64,000 nt of DNA, taken from NCBI RefSeq assembly GCF_022846435.1, contig NZ_AP025627.1, positions 1,398,001 to 1,462,000 on the forward strand. The letters run 5' to 3'. The position numbers and the translations under genes are program-made. Positions 1-8,228 of this stretch are shown here, piece by piece; positions within the stretch are counted from its first letter, which is position 1; every line of letters starts with the position of its first letter. The notes beneath the pieces were generated by a model. The model did no database searches and was not told the origin of the DNA. It worked only from the letters and a program-made list of their open reading frames with translations. The DNA comes from Parageobacillus sp. KH3-4. GTDB lineage: Bacteria; Bacillota; Bacilli; Bacillales; Anoxybacillaceae.

Positions 1-1
1 T

Positions 2-376
2 ATTCGCACACTTTACCCTTATGAACTACAACATGAAACGTTTGACGTCGTATTTGAAGCAGCGGGAACAAAAAGCGCGGTGGAACAAGCGATTCGAATA
101 ACGAATCCTGGCGGTGATGTCGTTTTAATAGGATTAGCGACAGAAGCTACTTTTCCGGTAATTCATATTGTGCGCAGCGAATTGACAATTCATGGAACGA
201 TTATTTATCAGTTCCCAGATGATTATTTACAAGCTATCGAATATTTGCGCGATCCTTCCTTTTCTATTGATCCTATTGTTTCAAAAATTTTGCCAGTCGC
301 TGATTATCAACAAGCTTACGAACTAGCGGCTTCGGGAAATGTCGGCAAGGTCATTCTAAGTTTTAAGAAGGTATGA
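2..376 (+). CDS. Zn-type medium-chain alcohol/polyol dehydrogenase, C-terminal part
   Basis: The frame is open from the window edge to a TGA at 374-376, so only about the last 124 residues are present. It reads FDVVFEAAGTKSAVEQAI followed by NPGGDVVLIG, the NAD(P)-binding Rossmann half typical of medium-chain dehydrogenases related to threonine and sorbitol dehydrogenases. The tail (LPVADYQQAYELAASGNVGKVILSF) is the standard C-terminal signature of that family. The catalytic zinc domain lies outside the window, so the substrate cannot be judged. The next gene, on the other strand, encodes an organic-acid/sugar-acid type MFS transporter, so a role in sugar-acid or polyol use is possible but unproven. 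Confidence 0.8.
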   Translation: MRTLYPYELQHETFDVVFEAAGTKSAVEQAIRITNPGGDVVLIGLATEATFPVIHIVRSELTIHGTIIYQFPDDYLQAIEYLRDPSFSIDPIVSKILPVADYQQAYELAASGNVGKVILSFKKV

Positions 377-588
377 CGGATGAAAGAACTTGTTTCCTAT
401 AAATTAGTAAAATGTTTAAAATTTAGAAAATTGAGGTGTAAAAGATAATTTTAGGATTTGTGGTCATACGAACATCGCTGTATTAGCAGCTTTAGAGAGA
501 AATGTGAAAGTGTTAAGGAAAAATTAGGCATTAACCGAACAACGTTATGAAACAAGAATGTAATAGGATTGAGGCAATCATAAAATAT

Positions 589-625
589 GGCCGGCTTTAC
601 ATATCTTTCAACGAAAAAGCCGACC
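589..625 (-). terminator. stem-loop downstream of the MFS gene
   Basis: GGCCGGCTTT at 589-598 pairs with AAAGCCGACC at 616-625 with one mismatch. It lies just past the MFS stop codon on the minus strand and could also stop reading from the dehydrogenase side. There is no long T-run, so it is a weak terminator candidate. Confidence 0.4.
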
Positions 626-648
626 TTCATTAATGTCATTTGTATTTT

Positions 649-1974
649 TTATTGAGTACTTATGTTTTTCTTGTCATATCTCGTAGAATTCTCCAACATA
701 GGTTCGATTGGCTCAAGATCAGTAAGCAAAAATACGTAGCTGAAAATACCAATAATCAAAATTACCGCTGCTACTAGAAAAGCGTACATAAATGATCCAG
801 TTGCCTGCACAATAAATCCAGTGATAATAGGAGCAAGAATGGCCATAGAGTTATTTCCAAACGTTAAAATTCCTACCAGTGTTCCTACCGTTCCCTGTGG
901 AGCAATGAAGGTTGGAATACTGTAAGCGATCGATGAAGTAATGACAAGACCGCCAAGAGCAATGGAAATACAGAGTATCGCAATGTTTGGATTACTTGTA
1001 AATGCTGCTCCGATGACAGACATACCAAGAAGCATGCCGATTACAAGGAATGTTTTACGTACACGTGTCGGATTATAGCCTTTGTTTACTAAACGGTCAA
1101 TTAGCCATCCTCCTATCACAAGTTCTGAAATAGTTCCTACAATCCAAGGAATTGACGAATACCATCCAGATTTTAATATGGACATATGCATTTCCGTGAC
1201 AAGATAACCAGGAAGCCACGTGAGAAAAAGAAACCATGAGTAACCGTACGCGGCAAAACCAATGAGCGCCCCCCAAACTTTCCGCTTTGTCAATAAGTAT
1301 CGAAGATTTTCCCATACATTTCCTGGTGGTTCACCGATTTTTTGAGAGCCGCCCTCTACAATATATGTGTACTCTTCTTTCGAAAGTCGCTTGTCTTCAT
1401 GCGGATCCCGATATGAAATCCAAAACGCAACGGCATAAATCAGACTGAGAATCGCAGTGGCATAAAAACCTGTCCTCCATCCCCATTCGGATACAACCCA
1501 AGCGATAATAGGGGTACCGATTGCGTTGGACAGTTTGGATTGGGCATCAAAAAGTGCAATGGCTGTTCCTCGTTCGTTACGGGGAAACCAGTAACCAATC
1601 GCTTTTGTAGCAGCTGGAAAATATGGGGCTTCCCCGATTCCTAGTAAAATTCGCGATAAAATGACAAGTCCCTGACCGCTGGCGATCGCGGTGAGAAAAC
1701 AAGCGGCTGACCAAATAATGGTACCAATTCGCGCCACCCATTTGACACCAATTTTATCTAGCAAAGTGCCCGCAGGAATTTGAAGAATGGCATAAGACCA
1801 TGCGAAGGCGGATAAAAGAATCCCAAGTTGTCCAGGAGTTAAATGGAATTCTTCTGACAATGGCTTTAACGCAACAGACATATTGATGCGATCAAAATAA
1901 TTGACAATGACCCCAACCGCAATTAAACAAGCTATGGCCCAGCGTCGTTTTTTCACTGCGTATTCACCATCCAT
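649..1974 (-). CDS. MFS transporter, anion:cation symporter (ACS) family
   Basis: A 441-residue membrane protein with about 12 hydrophobic segments. The N-terminus has the ACS-family signature NYFDRINMSVALKPLSEEF and the later LLGIGEAPYFPAATKAIGYWFP, as in hexuronate, galactonate and glucarate permeases (ExuT, GudP, DgoT). It probably takes up a sugar acid or related carboxylate by proton symport; the exact substrate is unknown. The chosen ATG has no clear ribosome binding site directly upstream. An AGGAGGT lies about 50 bases further up but is cut off in this frame by a TAG, so the real start or leader may be altered. It is divergent from an IclR regulator with palindromes between, which suggests local control. 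Confidence 0.85.
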   Translation of the reverse strand: MDGEYAVKKRRWAIACLIAVGVIVNYFDRINMSVALKPLSEEFHLTPGQLGILLSAFAWSYAILQIPAGTLLDKIGVKWVARIGTIIWSAACFLTAIASGQGLVILSRILLGIGEAPYFPAATKAIGYWFPRNERGTAIALFDAQSKLSNAIGTPIIAWVVSEWGWRTGFYATAILSLIYAVAFWISYRDPHEDKRLSKEEYTYIVEGGSQKIGEPPGNVWENLRYLLTKRKVWGALIGFAAYGYSWFLFLTWLPGYLVTEMHMSILKSGWYSSIPWIVGTISELVIGGWLIDRLVNKGYNPTRVRKTFLVIGMLLGMSVIGAAFTSNPNIAILCISIALGGLVITSSIAYSIPTFIAPQGTVGTLVGILTFGNNSMAILAPIITGFIVQATGSFMYAFLVAAVILIIGIFSYVFLLTDLEPIEPMLENSTRYDKKNISTQ

Positions 1975-1990
1975 AATATTTATGGTTATT

Positions 1991-2004
1991 TGTAAGCGTA
2001 TGTA
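1991..2004 (-). promoter_or_regulatory. weak cre-like site upstream of the MFS gene
   Basis: TGTAAGCGTATGTA matches 12 of 14 positions of the CcpA consensus TGWAARCGYTWNCW. It lies in the leader of the MFS gene, where a roadblock type of catabolite repression would be possible. Two mismatches make it only a candidate. Confidence 0.3.
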
Positions 2005-2068
2005 TTTATGAATCTATACTTTTATGGCACCTCCTATACGTAAATGTCTAAGAAAGATCATCAGTATA

Positions 2069-2103
2069 TTCCGTTATATGTAACTATATTCCGTTATACG
2101 GAA
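2069..2103. promoter_or_regulatory. tandem palindromic operator, probable IclR-family site
   Basis: Two 20-bp direct repeats each begin TATATTCCGTTATA. The second contains a perfect palindrome, TTCCG-TTATA-CGGAA (2089-2103); the first (2069-2083) keeps the left arm. They lie between the divergent MFS and IclR genes, nearer the MFS gene. A palindrome of about 15 bp in this position fits an IclR-type dimer site; binding by the neighbouring regulator is inference. Confidence 0.55.
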
Positions 2104-2414
2104 CAACTTTTGACTGAATTATAGCAATTTTTTTGCCATCTGTCTAGATATAAACAAGAATTTTTCAACTTTTCTAAATCAATTCCGTGCTTATGCATAT
2201 TTGTTGGATTTGCATGGCATTGCGAGATCTTCCACAACGATAACAGCATTATTTCAATTGGTAAAACGGGAAGTTCCTGTTTGCGTCTTTCTAACGGAAT
2301 AATGAAGAATACGATAATGTTTCGGCACTCCAACTTTATTAAGTTTAGGCCAAGGGAAATATCTGAAAGCTCTTGATAAACAAAAAAGAACGAATGTAAA
2401 ATGTACTTGAATAG

Positions 2415-2429
2415 TTCCATATAAAGGAA
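2415..2429. promoter_or_regulatory. third TTCC-N7-GGAA site upstream of the IclR gene
   Basis: TTCCATATAAAGGAA repeats the arm spacing of the palindrome at 2089-2103 and lies about 115 bases before the IclR start, where autoregulation could act. Between 2104 and 2414 I see no convincing gene; a 132-codon minus-strand reading frame there has no recognisable motif and no support. Confidence 0.4.
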
Positions 2430-2542
2430 TTTATTTTCGGTTAATGGAACAAAAAGGAGGAACTTTGTCGAAAAACATTTTTTGACACCCATGAAACGGC
2501 TACAATCGTTGATATATCAACCTTTATAAAGGGAGGTTTTTT

Positions 2543-3319
2543 ATGATAAAAGATTCTAATGAGCAAGATAGTAAAAAAACAGAAACAGGGTTACGTACCG
2601 TACAAAGGGCGATCGATATCTTGTACTGCTTTACTTTAGAAGAACAGGAACTGTCCTTAACAGAAATCGCTAATAAAATTTCGCTTGCGAAATCTACTAC
2701 TACCAGATTGTTATCTACTTTGGAACAAAATAATCTAGTGGTCAAAGATCCGCTTACCTTAAAGTACCGTCTTGGCGAAGGAATATACTACCTTGGATAT
2801 GTTGCTGGAAAGTCGATTAAAATCAGAGAAATTGCCAGACCAATCATGGAAGAAATACGGGATAAGACTCGCGAAACGGTAAATTTGTATGTTTTGGAGG
2901 AAAATTCACGAGTTTGTGTCGAACAATGCGAAGGACTTCAGTCCATTCGACATATCGTTAAAATTGGAGAACAATTGCCATTGTGGACAGGTGCTGAAGG
3001 AAAGGTGATTTTGGCTTATCAATCCCTTTCTTTTCAACAGAAAATTTTTGAGCAAGTTCCATCTAAAGAACGATTAAATTGTTTAAAAGAAGAAATTGAA
3101 AAGATTAAGTTACAACGTTGTGCTTTAAGTATAGATGAACGAGAAGTTGGTTCTGCAGCGGTTGCAGCGCCTATTTTCAATATCAATGGAGAAGTTAGGG
3201 CATGTTTATCTGTTTCAGGCCCTACTAATCGATTCACTCCTGAAGTAGTAGAAAAATATAAGCTATTGGTCAAAGAAGGAGCTAAAGTGATTTCAGAAAA
3301 GTTAGGATATCGAGAATAG
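2543..3319 (+). CDS. IclR-family transcriptional regulator
   Basis: A 258-residue protein. Residues about 15-75 form the winged helix-turn-helix (LSLTEIANKISLAKSTTTRLLSTL), and the C-terminal effector domain shows family landmarks such as LPLWTGAEGKVILAY and VAAPIFN with GEVRACLSVSGPTNRF. AAGGGAGG sits 7 bases before the ATG, a strong start. Such proteins bind small acids and usually control the neighbouring catabolic operon. Here the likely targets are the divergent MFS gene and itself through the TTCC...GGAA palindromes. Confidence 0.9.
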   Translation: MIKDSNEQDSKKTETGLRTVQRAIDILYCFTLEEQELSLTEIANKISLAKSTTTRLLSTLEQNNLVVKDPLTLKYRLGEGIYYLGYVAGKSIKIREIARPIMEEIRDKTRETVNLYVLEENSRVCVEQCEGLQSIRHIVKIGEQLPLWTGAEGKVILAYQSLSFQQKIFEQVPSKERLNCLKEEIEKIKLQRCALSIDEREVGSAAVAAPIFNINGEVRACLSVSGPTNRFTPEVVEKYKLLVKEGAKVISEKLGYRE

Positions 3320-3411
3320 GGAGAGAATATCCTGCCAGTCCGATTCGAATATTAAAGGTATTTTTGAATATCCCCCCTTATCAGGATCGTGAGAATAACA
3401 TCAAGGTAAAA

Positions 3412-3569
3412 CACCCGAGACTTAGGGAAATAAAAGTTCCTAGATTGTTCCGAAATTTGGAAAAACACCATGGACTATTCGTTATATTGGCCCAGATTTA
3501 GGAGAGCACAATCAAGAAATGATGGGATTGTCACAGGAAGAAATACAAAAACTTGAGAAAAGAACGTAA
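3412..3569 (+). pseudogene. 3' remnant of a CaiB/BaiF-type CoA-transferase
   Basis: Two pieces in different frames match the end of family III CoA-transferases. HPRLREIKVP (from 3412) corresponds to the usual HPTxGEIKVPG, and after a frame change at about 3440-3468 comes TIRYIGPDLGEHNQEMMG then LSQEEIQKLEK and a TAA at 3569, matching the LGEHNEE...GYSEEEIEKL tail. No N-terminal part was found upstream. It is a decayed gene end next to the IclR gene. The rest of 3570-3714 shows nothing I can support. Confidence 0.7.
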
Positions 3570-3714
3570 TATAGTTGTTTTATAGCACATTGTATATTAG
3601 CCCACCTGGCAAGTTGGCACTCGATCAAATGCGTCTTTAGAAATTGGAGTGACCAAATAGAAGGGGCTTGTTTTATGAATGAAATGAACTTAGTTCGTTT
3701 TCATTCACTACTAA

Positions 3715-3744
3715 TTGACAACGTTTGTCAATAAAGTTTATACT
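3715..3744 (+). promoter_or_regulatory. promoter and palindromic operator of the LacI-type gene
   Basis: TTGACA (3715-3720) and TATACT (3739-3744) are spaced by 18 bases. The -35 box is the left half of a perfect palindrome TTGACAACGTTTGTCAA (3715-3731). A dimeric regulator bound there would block RNA polymerase; autorepression by the LacI-type protein encoded next is the simplest reading. Confidence 0.55.
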
Positions 3745-3829
3745 CTTATTTGACTAATTTATACATAAGGAGTAGATTGTGAAGCAAGAAAGATAATGAC
3801 GCATCTAATTGGCAAGCAGGTGTTGATGG

Positions 3830-4858
3830 ATGACAAAAAAAAAGCGCTCTCGCGTTACTTTGCAACAAGTAGCCAAGCATGCCGGTGTGTCGCGGGCGAC
3901 AGCTTCCCTTGTTGTTCGTGGGAGTACAGCTATTTCCAAAGAAACACGGGAAAAAGTATTAAAGGCAATGAAAGAATTAGGGTATGTGTATGATCGGGTG
4001 GCTGCAAATTTACGGTCGCAGCGTTCTTCTACGGTGGGATTGATTATTACGGAAATCGGCAACCCATTTTTTTCTGAATTGTTAGTCGGTGTCCATGAGG
4101 CGCTAGATAAAGAAGGATATACTGTCATTTTGGGAACGACGTTTGATTCTCCAGAGAAACAAGATGCACTTTTGTCAACAATGCTTGAACATCGGGTGGG
4201 TGGTGTCATCATAAGTCCAGTGCCTGGCTGTTCGGTGGACATGGTCGAGCGACTAAAACAGTGGGAAATTCCAGTTGTATTAATAGCGAGGGAATTGCCA
4301 TCTGGGGAACAATTTGATTATATTGGAGTTGATAATGTAGAAGGCGGTAGGTTAGCCACGGAACATTTAATTCAGCAAGGACATCGTCGCGTCGCTTTTC
4401 TAGGCGGTTTTTCGAATTCATCCGTATGGAGAGATCGAAAAAAAGGATATTGCGAAGCCTTGGAACAAGCAGGCATCGAAATAGATGAGTCACTGTTCAT
4501 ACAGACGTTTGCGACAAGGCAAGGAGGAATGGAGGCAATCAAACGGGTTTTGCAACATCCCGATCCGCCAACGGCAGTGTTTTGCTATAACGATGTGGTT
4601 GCGTTTGGTGCATTGCTCGGTTTAAAGGAAGCGGGAATGATTCCGGGGCGCGATATAGCGGTTGTCGGTTTTGATAATATTCAAGAGTCCGCCCTGTTTC
4701 ACCCGCCTTTAACGACGGTCTCGGCGTTTCCGGAACAGATTGGTATTCATGCGGCGGATATTTTGCATCGGCGCATAACCGGTGACACAAGTGAACCGAA
4801 ACGCCTTATTTTAAAACCGGAACTTGTCGTACGAGAATCAAGTTCATTGAATTTTTAG
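3830..4858 (+). CDS. LacI-family transcriptional regulator
   Basis: A 342-residue protein with the LacI helix-turn-helix at residues about 7-27 (VTLQQVAKHAGVSRATASLV), the hinge region, and a periplasmic-binding-protein-like sugar domain (GLIITEIGNPFFSELL, RRVAFLGG, AVFCYNDVVAFGAL, VVGFDNI). The start has only a modest ribosome binding site (CAGGTG). It is followed after 26 bases by a shikimate-kinase-like gene, possibly in one transcript. The effector is not evident; family members usually sense sugars or nucleosides. Confidence 0.88.
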   Translation: MTKKKRSRVTLQQVAKHAGVSRATASLVVRGSTAISKETREKVLKAMKELGYVYDRVAANLRSQRSSTVGLIITEIGNPFFSELLVGVHEALDKEGYTVILGTTFDSPEKQDALLSTMLEHRVGGVIISPVPGCSVDMVERLKQWEIPVVLIARELPSGEQFDYIGVDNVEGGRLATEHLIQQGHRRVAFLGGFSNSSVWRDRKKGYCEALEQAGIEIDESLFIQTFATRQGGMEAIKRVLQHPDPPTAVFCYNDVVAFGALLGLKEAGMIPGRDIAVVGFDNIQESALFHPPLTTVSAFPEQIGIHAADILHRRITGDTSEPKRLILKPELVVRESSSLNF

Positions 4859-4884
4859 ATTGCTTTAAAAGGAAGGACACTAAT

Positions 4885-5448
4885 ATGGGGGCATATTCGA
4901 ACATTCCTCTGCGCGAAAGAAATATCGTGCTAATCGGTTTTATGGGAGTAGGGAAGACAACGATCGGTCAGCTTGTAGCGAAAAAGTTGTATCGTGATTT
5001 TATTGATGTAGACCAAGAGATAGAAAAGCGGCATCATATGTCGATTCCAGACATTTTCGAACAAATGGGCGAAAATTATTTTCGCAAAATAGAGAGAGAA
5101 TTGATTGTGGATCTTTGCACTAACACTCGATTAAAGATTATTTCCCTTGGGGGAGGCGCGTACTTGCAAGAAGAAGTTAGAAATGTTTGTTTGTCCCACT
5201 GCATCGTCTTTTTCCTAGATTTATCGTGGGAGTGTTGGAAAGAGCGCCTTCCATTAATTGTTGATAATCGTCCTGTGCTAAAGAATAAAACATTAGAAGA
5301 AGTCGAACAATTATTTTTCCAGCGGAGAAATGTCTATTCCATCCATAATTCTCGTGTGTTAACCAACAATCTTGATCCGGAAACAGCCGCAAATGAAATT
5401 GTCGAGTCGATCAAGTGGACATGGGAAGTGTACGAACCGAATGAGTAA
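4885..5448 (+). CDS. shikimate kinase-like P-loop kinase
   Basis: 187 residues with the shikimate kinase set: Walker A GFMGVGKTTIG (about residues 18-28), the substrate-binding DVD, the FRKIE arginine, the GGGA motif and a lid arginine in NRPVL. Shikimate kinase phosphorylates shikimate with ATP in aromatic amino acid synthesis. Its position right after a LacI-type regulator rather than with other aro genes is unusual, and a specialised paralogue (a carbohydrate kinase of the same fold) cannot be excluded. RBS AAGGAAGGACA precedes the ATG. Confidence 0.75.
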   Translation: MGAYSNIPLRERNIVLIGFMGVGKTTIGQLVAKKLYRDFIDVDQEIEKRHHMSIPDIFEQMGENYFRKIERELIVDLCTNTRLKIISLGGGAYLQEEVRNVCLSHCIVFFLDLSWECWKERLPLIVDNRPVLKNKTLEEVEQLFFQRRNVYSIHNSRVLTNNLDPETAANEIVESIKWTWEVYEPNE

Positions 5449-5600
5449 AGCAAGCTTTGTTTCAACCACGATCTGAATGTGGGGAGCTATTGTTCAGACA
5501 ACCGGCTGATCGCTTATTTATGATGCAAAATGAGATAGCGAGTCTGCGATGGCAGGCTTGCTTTTTTATATGGCAGACAACGGGAGAGGAAGTAAGAAGA

Positions 5601-5981
5601 TTATTGCTGCCGGTACAACTCGCGGATTTTCCGTTCATGCTGGAGCGTTTTGCTTGAGAGGAAATCGACCGTTTCCTGTGTTTCTGACAGTTCGATGCGC
5701 AGGTTGTCCACTTTTGTTTCCAAACGATTAAATCGCTCATCCATTTTTTCTTCTAGTTTTCCGACCATCTCTTGCATTTCTGTTCTCAGTTGGTTTCCCA
5801 TCTCTTTCATTTCTGTTCTCAGTTGGTTTCCCATCTCTTTCATTTCTGTTCTCAGTTGATTTCCCATCTCTTTCATTTCCGCTCTAAGCTGGCTACTTAT
5901 TTTTTGCATTTCTACATGAATATGGTCAGAATGTAATTCCAATGCCTTCAAAATTTCTTTTAACATAGTTTCTTGTTCCAT
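5601..5981 (-). CDS. hendecad coiled-coil protein of unknown function
   Basis: 126 residues starting MEQETMLKEILKAL; an excellent GGAGGTGAG lies before this ATG, so the ATG eight codons upstream is not used. The centre holds three near-identical and one diverged 11-residue units (MKEMGNQLRTE) encoded by a 33-bp tandem repeat. Hydrophobic residues fall at positions 1, 4 and 8 of each unit, the spacing of an 11-residue (right-handed) coiled coil. The C-terminal half is also helical (FNRLETKVDNLRIEL). It resembles small cytosolic coiled-coil proteins with no known role. Confidence 0.7.
   Translation of the reverse strand: MEQETMLKEILKALELHSDHIHVEMQKISSQLRAEMKEMGNQLRTEMKEMGNQLRTEMKEMGNQLRTEMQEMVGKLEEKMDERFNRLETKVDNLRIELSETQETVDFLSSKTLQHERKIRELYRQQ
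5768..5899 (-). repeat. 33-bp tandem repeat inside the coiled-coil gene
   Basis: Units begin at 5768, 5801, 5834 and 5867. The first three differ at only a few bases; the fourth is diverged. Being a multiple of three, copy number can change without breaking the frame. Confidence 0.85.
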
Positions 5982-6173
5982 TCTCTCACCTCCTTCAATT
6001 CCCATTATAAAAAAAGAAAGTAGAAAAGGAAAATCTATTTTTATGTGATGTTAGTTGCAACTCGAATCACGTATGCAGCAGATGAAATTTTTCACTCAAT
6101 TTTCACCGTCCTGTTGTATGTTGGAAACATGCCAAAACGCGATGACGAATCGAAAAAGGGAGTGAGTGAGAAA

Positions 6174-8216
6174 ATGAAATGGAACAGGCGGGTGGATGGC
6201 TGGCTGATTGTTATTGTTCTTATCTCTATTTTTCTCCATTTCTATAATATCGGCAATGCGGGGTCAAACGTATATTATACCGCGGCGGCGAAAAGCATGA
6301 CGGAGAGCTGGAAGGCATTTTTCTTTGCATCGCTTGATCCAGAAGGGTTTATTACCGTTGACAAGCCGCCTGTCGCATTATGGTTTCAAGTGTTAAGCGT
6401 GGCTGTATTTGGTGTGAGCGATTGGAGCGTCTTGCTTCCGGAAGCGCTCGCTGGCGTCGGTTCGACGCTGCTGATTTATTTTATTGTCAAGCCATTTGCC
6501 GGCAAGGTGGCCGCCAGATGGTCGAGTTTGATTTTTGCTTGTACCCCTATTTTTGTGGCGGTAGCGCGAACAAACAATATTGATGCGATTTTAATTTTCA
6601 CTTTGTTGGCGGCGGCATGGGCGCTGATGAAAGCCGTACGGAAGCAGCGGCTTTCATGGCTGCTCGCAAGCTTTGCGCTCGTGGGCGTGGGGTTTAACAT
6701 GAAAATGCTGCAGGCGTATATGGTGTTGCCGGCGTTTTATTTGTTCTATTGGTTGGCAGGAAAAGCGTCTTGGAAAAAGCGAATCGGGCATTTAATGGCT
6801 GCTACTGTCGTCGTCTTGGCTGTTTCGCTTTCCTATGCGGTCATCGTCGACGCGATTCCGAAAGATAAACGCCCGTATATCGGCAGCAGCCAGACGAATT
6901 CGGTGCTCGAGCTGGCTCTTGGCTACAACGGGATCGACCGTTTAACCGGAGCAGCGGGGCCGGGCGGAAAACGGGACATGCGCAGCGACAACGAATTCCA
7001 AGATGGGAATGGACAAATGAATCATTCCACAGATCCATCTTCTCATTCATCGCTTTCTAATCCGCAAAATGATTCATTACATAGTCCGCCAAACTTAAAC
7101 GGGGAACGGCCGATGGGGGCATTCCGCCCGGGCGGCGGGCAGCCTCCGGGCGGAATGGGAGGCATCGGAAGAGGAGAAACGGGAGAACCTGGTGTGTTCC
7201 GCCTGTTTCAACAGCAATTAGCTGGACAAATCAGCTGGCTTTTGCCGTTTGTGCTGTTTGCCGCCATTGGGTTGTTCGCGTCGATCCGCCGGCAGCGGGC
7301 GATCACGCCGTTTCACCAATTTATGCTGTTTTGGTTCGCCTGGATCGTTCCGATGGCTGTGTTTTTTAGCGTCGCCGGGTTTTATCACCGCTATTATTTA
7401 AGCATGATGGCGCCGGCGATCGCGGTGCTGGTCGCAGTCGGAAGCGAGTTGCTGTGGCAGTTTTACAAAGAACAGAACGGTTTCTGGCAATGGCTCTTTC
7501 CTGGCGCGCTGCTGATGACGTTTTTGTTTGAGTCGTACGTTGCATTTCAACACCGCTCTTCATTATCAAGCATTTGGCCGCAGGCGCTTGCGCTCTATGG
7601 ATTGGCCATGTTTTGTTTTCTCATTGCATTTCGCCATCAAAGGAAAGCGGTGCGCTATTTAAAAATAGCCAGCTTGTTGGGCCTTCTTGTCATGCCGTTT
7701 TATTGGTCGCTCACCCCGCTTTTGTATGGAGGCAATAGCGCGATTCCGTACGCCGGACCGGATTTAAAACGCCCGGACGCATACGGGCGGCGCGCTTTCG
7801 GAAGCGGGGAAGAAAGGGAAGTTACTTCTGATTTGCTTGCGTATTTGGAAAAGCATTATAATGGCGAGAAATATTTAGCGGCAACGATGCGCGCCAATAC
7901 GGCGGCCGAGCTGATGTTAAAAACAGATAAAGCGGTCATGGCGATGGGCGGATTTTTAGGGACAGACCCGGTGTTGACAGCGGAGCAATTAGCGAAAATG
8001 GCGAGAAACGGCGAAGTGAAATATTTTCTTATCTCTGGGTTTGGCGGAGGCGGCGAAGGCAACAAGGAACTGATTCAGTGGATCGAGACGCATTGCCAAG
8101 AAGTGCCGCAAGCGGAATGGCAAATGAATGCGGCTACAACGAAGCGCTGGAGCGAACAGGATGAAATGCCGTCACCGATGGGACGCGGTGTGAAGCTTTA
8201 CGAATATAAAGGATAG
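6174..8216 (+). CDS. GT39/ArnT-like membrane glycosyltransferase (YkcB type)
   Basis: About 680 residues from the ATG at 6174, chosen because GGGAGTGAG lies before it; an in-frame ATG at 6129 has a poorer site. The N-terminus has a helix followed by YYTAAAKSMTESW and VDKPPVALWFQV, the GT-C fold hallmark seen in dolichyl/undecaprenyl-phosphate mannosyl- and aminoarabinosyl-transferases, then many membrane segments. Residues about 260-345 form a Gly/Pro/Ser/Asn-rich low-complexity loop. The enzyme probably moves a sugar from undecaprenyl phosphate to a cell-surface acceptor outside the membrane. The following GT2 and GtrA genes would supply the lipid-linked sugar. Confidence 0.85.
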   Translation: MKWNRRVDGWLIVIVLISIFLHFYNIGNAGSNVYYTAAAKSMTESWKAFFFASLDPEGFITVDKPPVALWFQVLSVAVFGVSDWSVLLPEALAGVGSTLLIYFIVKPFAGKVAARWSSLIFACTPIFVAVARTNNIDAILIFTLLAAAWALMKAVRKQRLSWLLASFALVGVGFNMKMLQAYMVLPAFYLFYWLAGKASWKKRIGHLMAATVVVLAVSLSYAVIVDAIPKDKRPYIGSSQTNSVLELALGYNGIDRLTGAAGPGGKRDMRSDNEFQDGNGQMNHSTDPSSHSSLSNPQNDSLHSPPNLNGERPMGAFRPGGGQPPGGMGGIGRGETGEPGVFRLFQQQLAGQISWLLPFVLFAAIGLFASIRRQRAITPFHQFMLFWFAWIVPMAVFFSVAGFYHRYYLSMMAPAIAVLVAVGSELLWQFYKEQNGFWQWLFPGALLMTFLFESYVAFQHRSSLSSIWPQALALYGLAMFCFLIAFRHQRKAVRYLKIASLLGLLVMPFYWSLTPLLYGGNSAIPYAGPDLKRPDAYGRRAFGSGEEREVTSDLLAYLEKHYNGEKYLAATMRANTAAELMLKTDKAVMAMGGFLGTDPVLTAEQLAKMARNGEVKYFLISGFGGGGEGNKELIQWIETHCQEVPQAEWQMNAATTKRWSEQDEMPSPMGRGVKLYEYKG

Positions 8217-8228
8217 GAGGTATGGGGT

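Noticed and set aside
2094-2492. 132-codon minus-strand frame between the MFS and IclR genes
   Set aside because: No RBS, no known motif, and it crosses the regulatory palindromes and the IclR promoter region.
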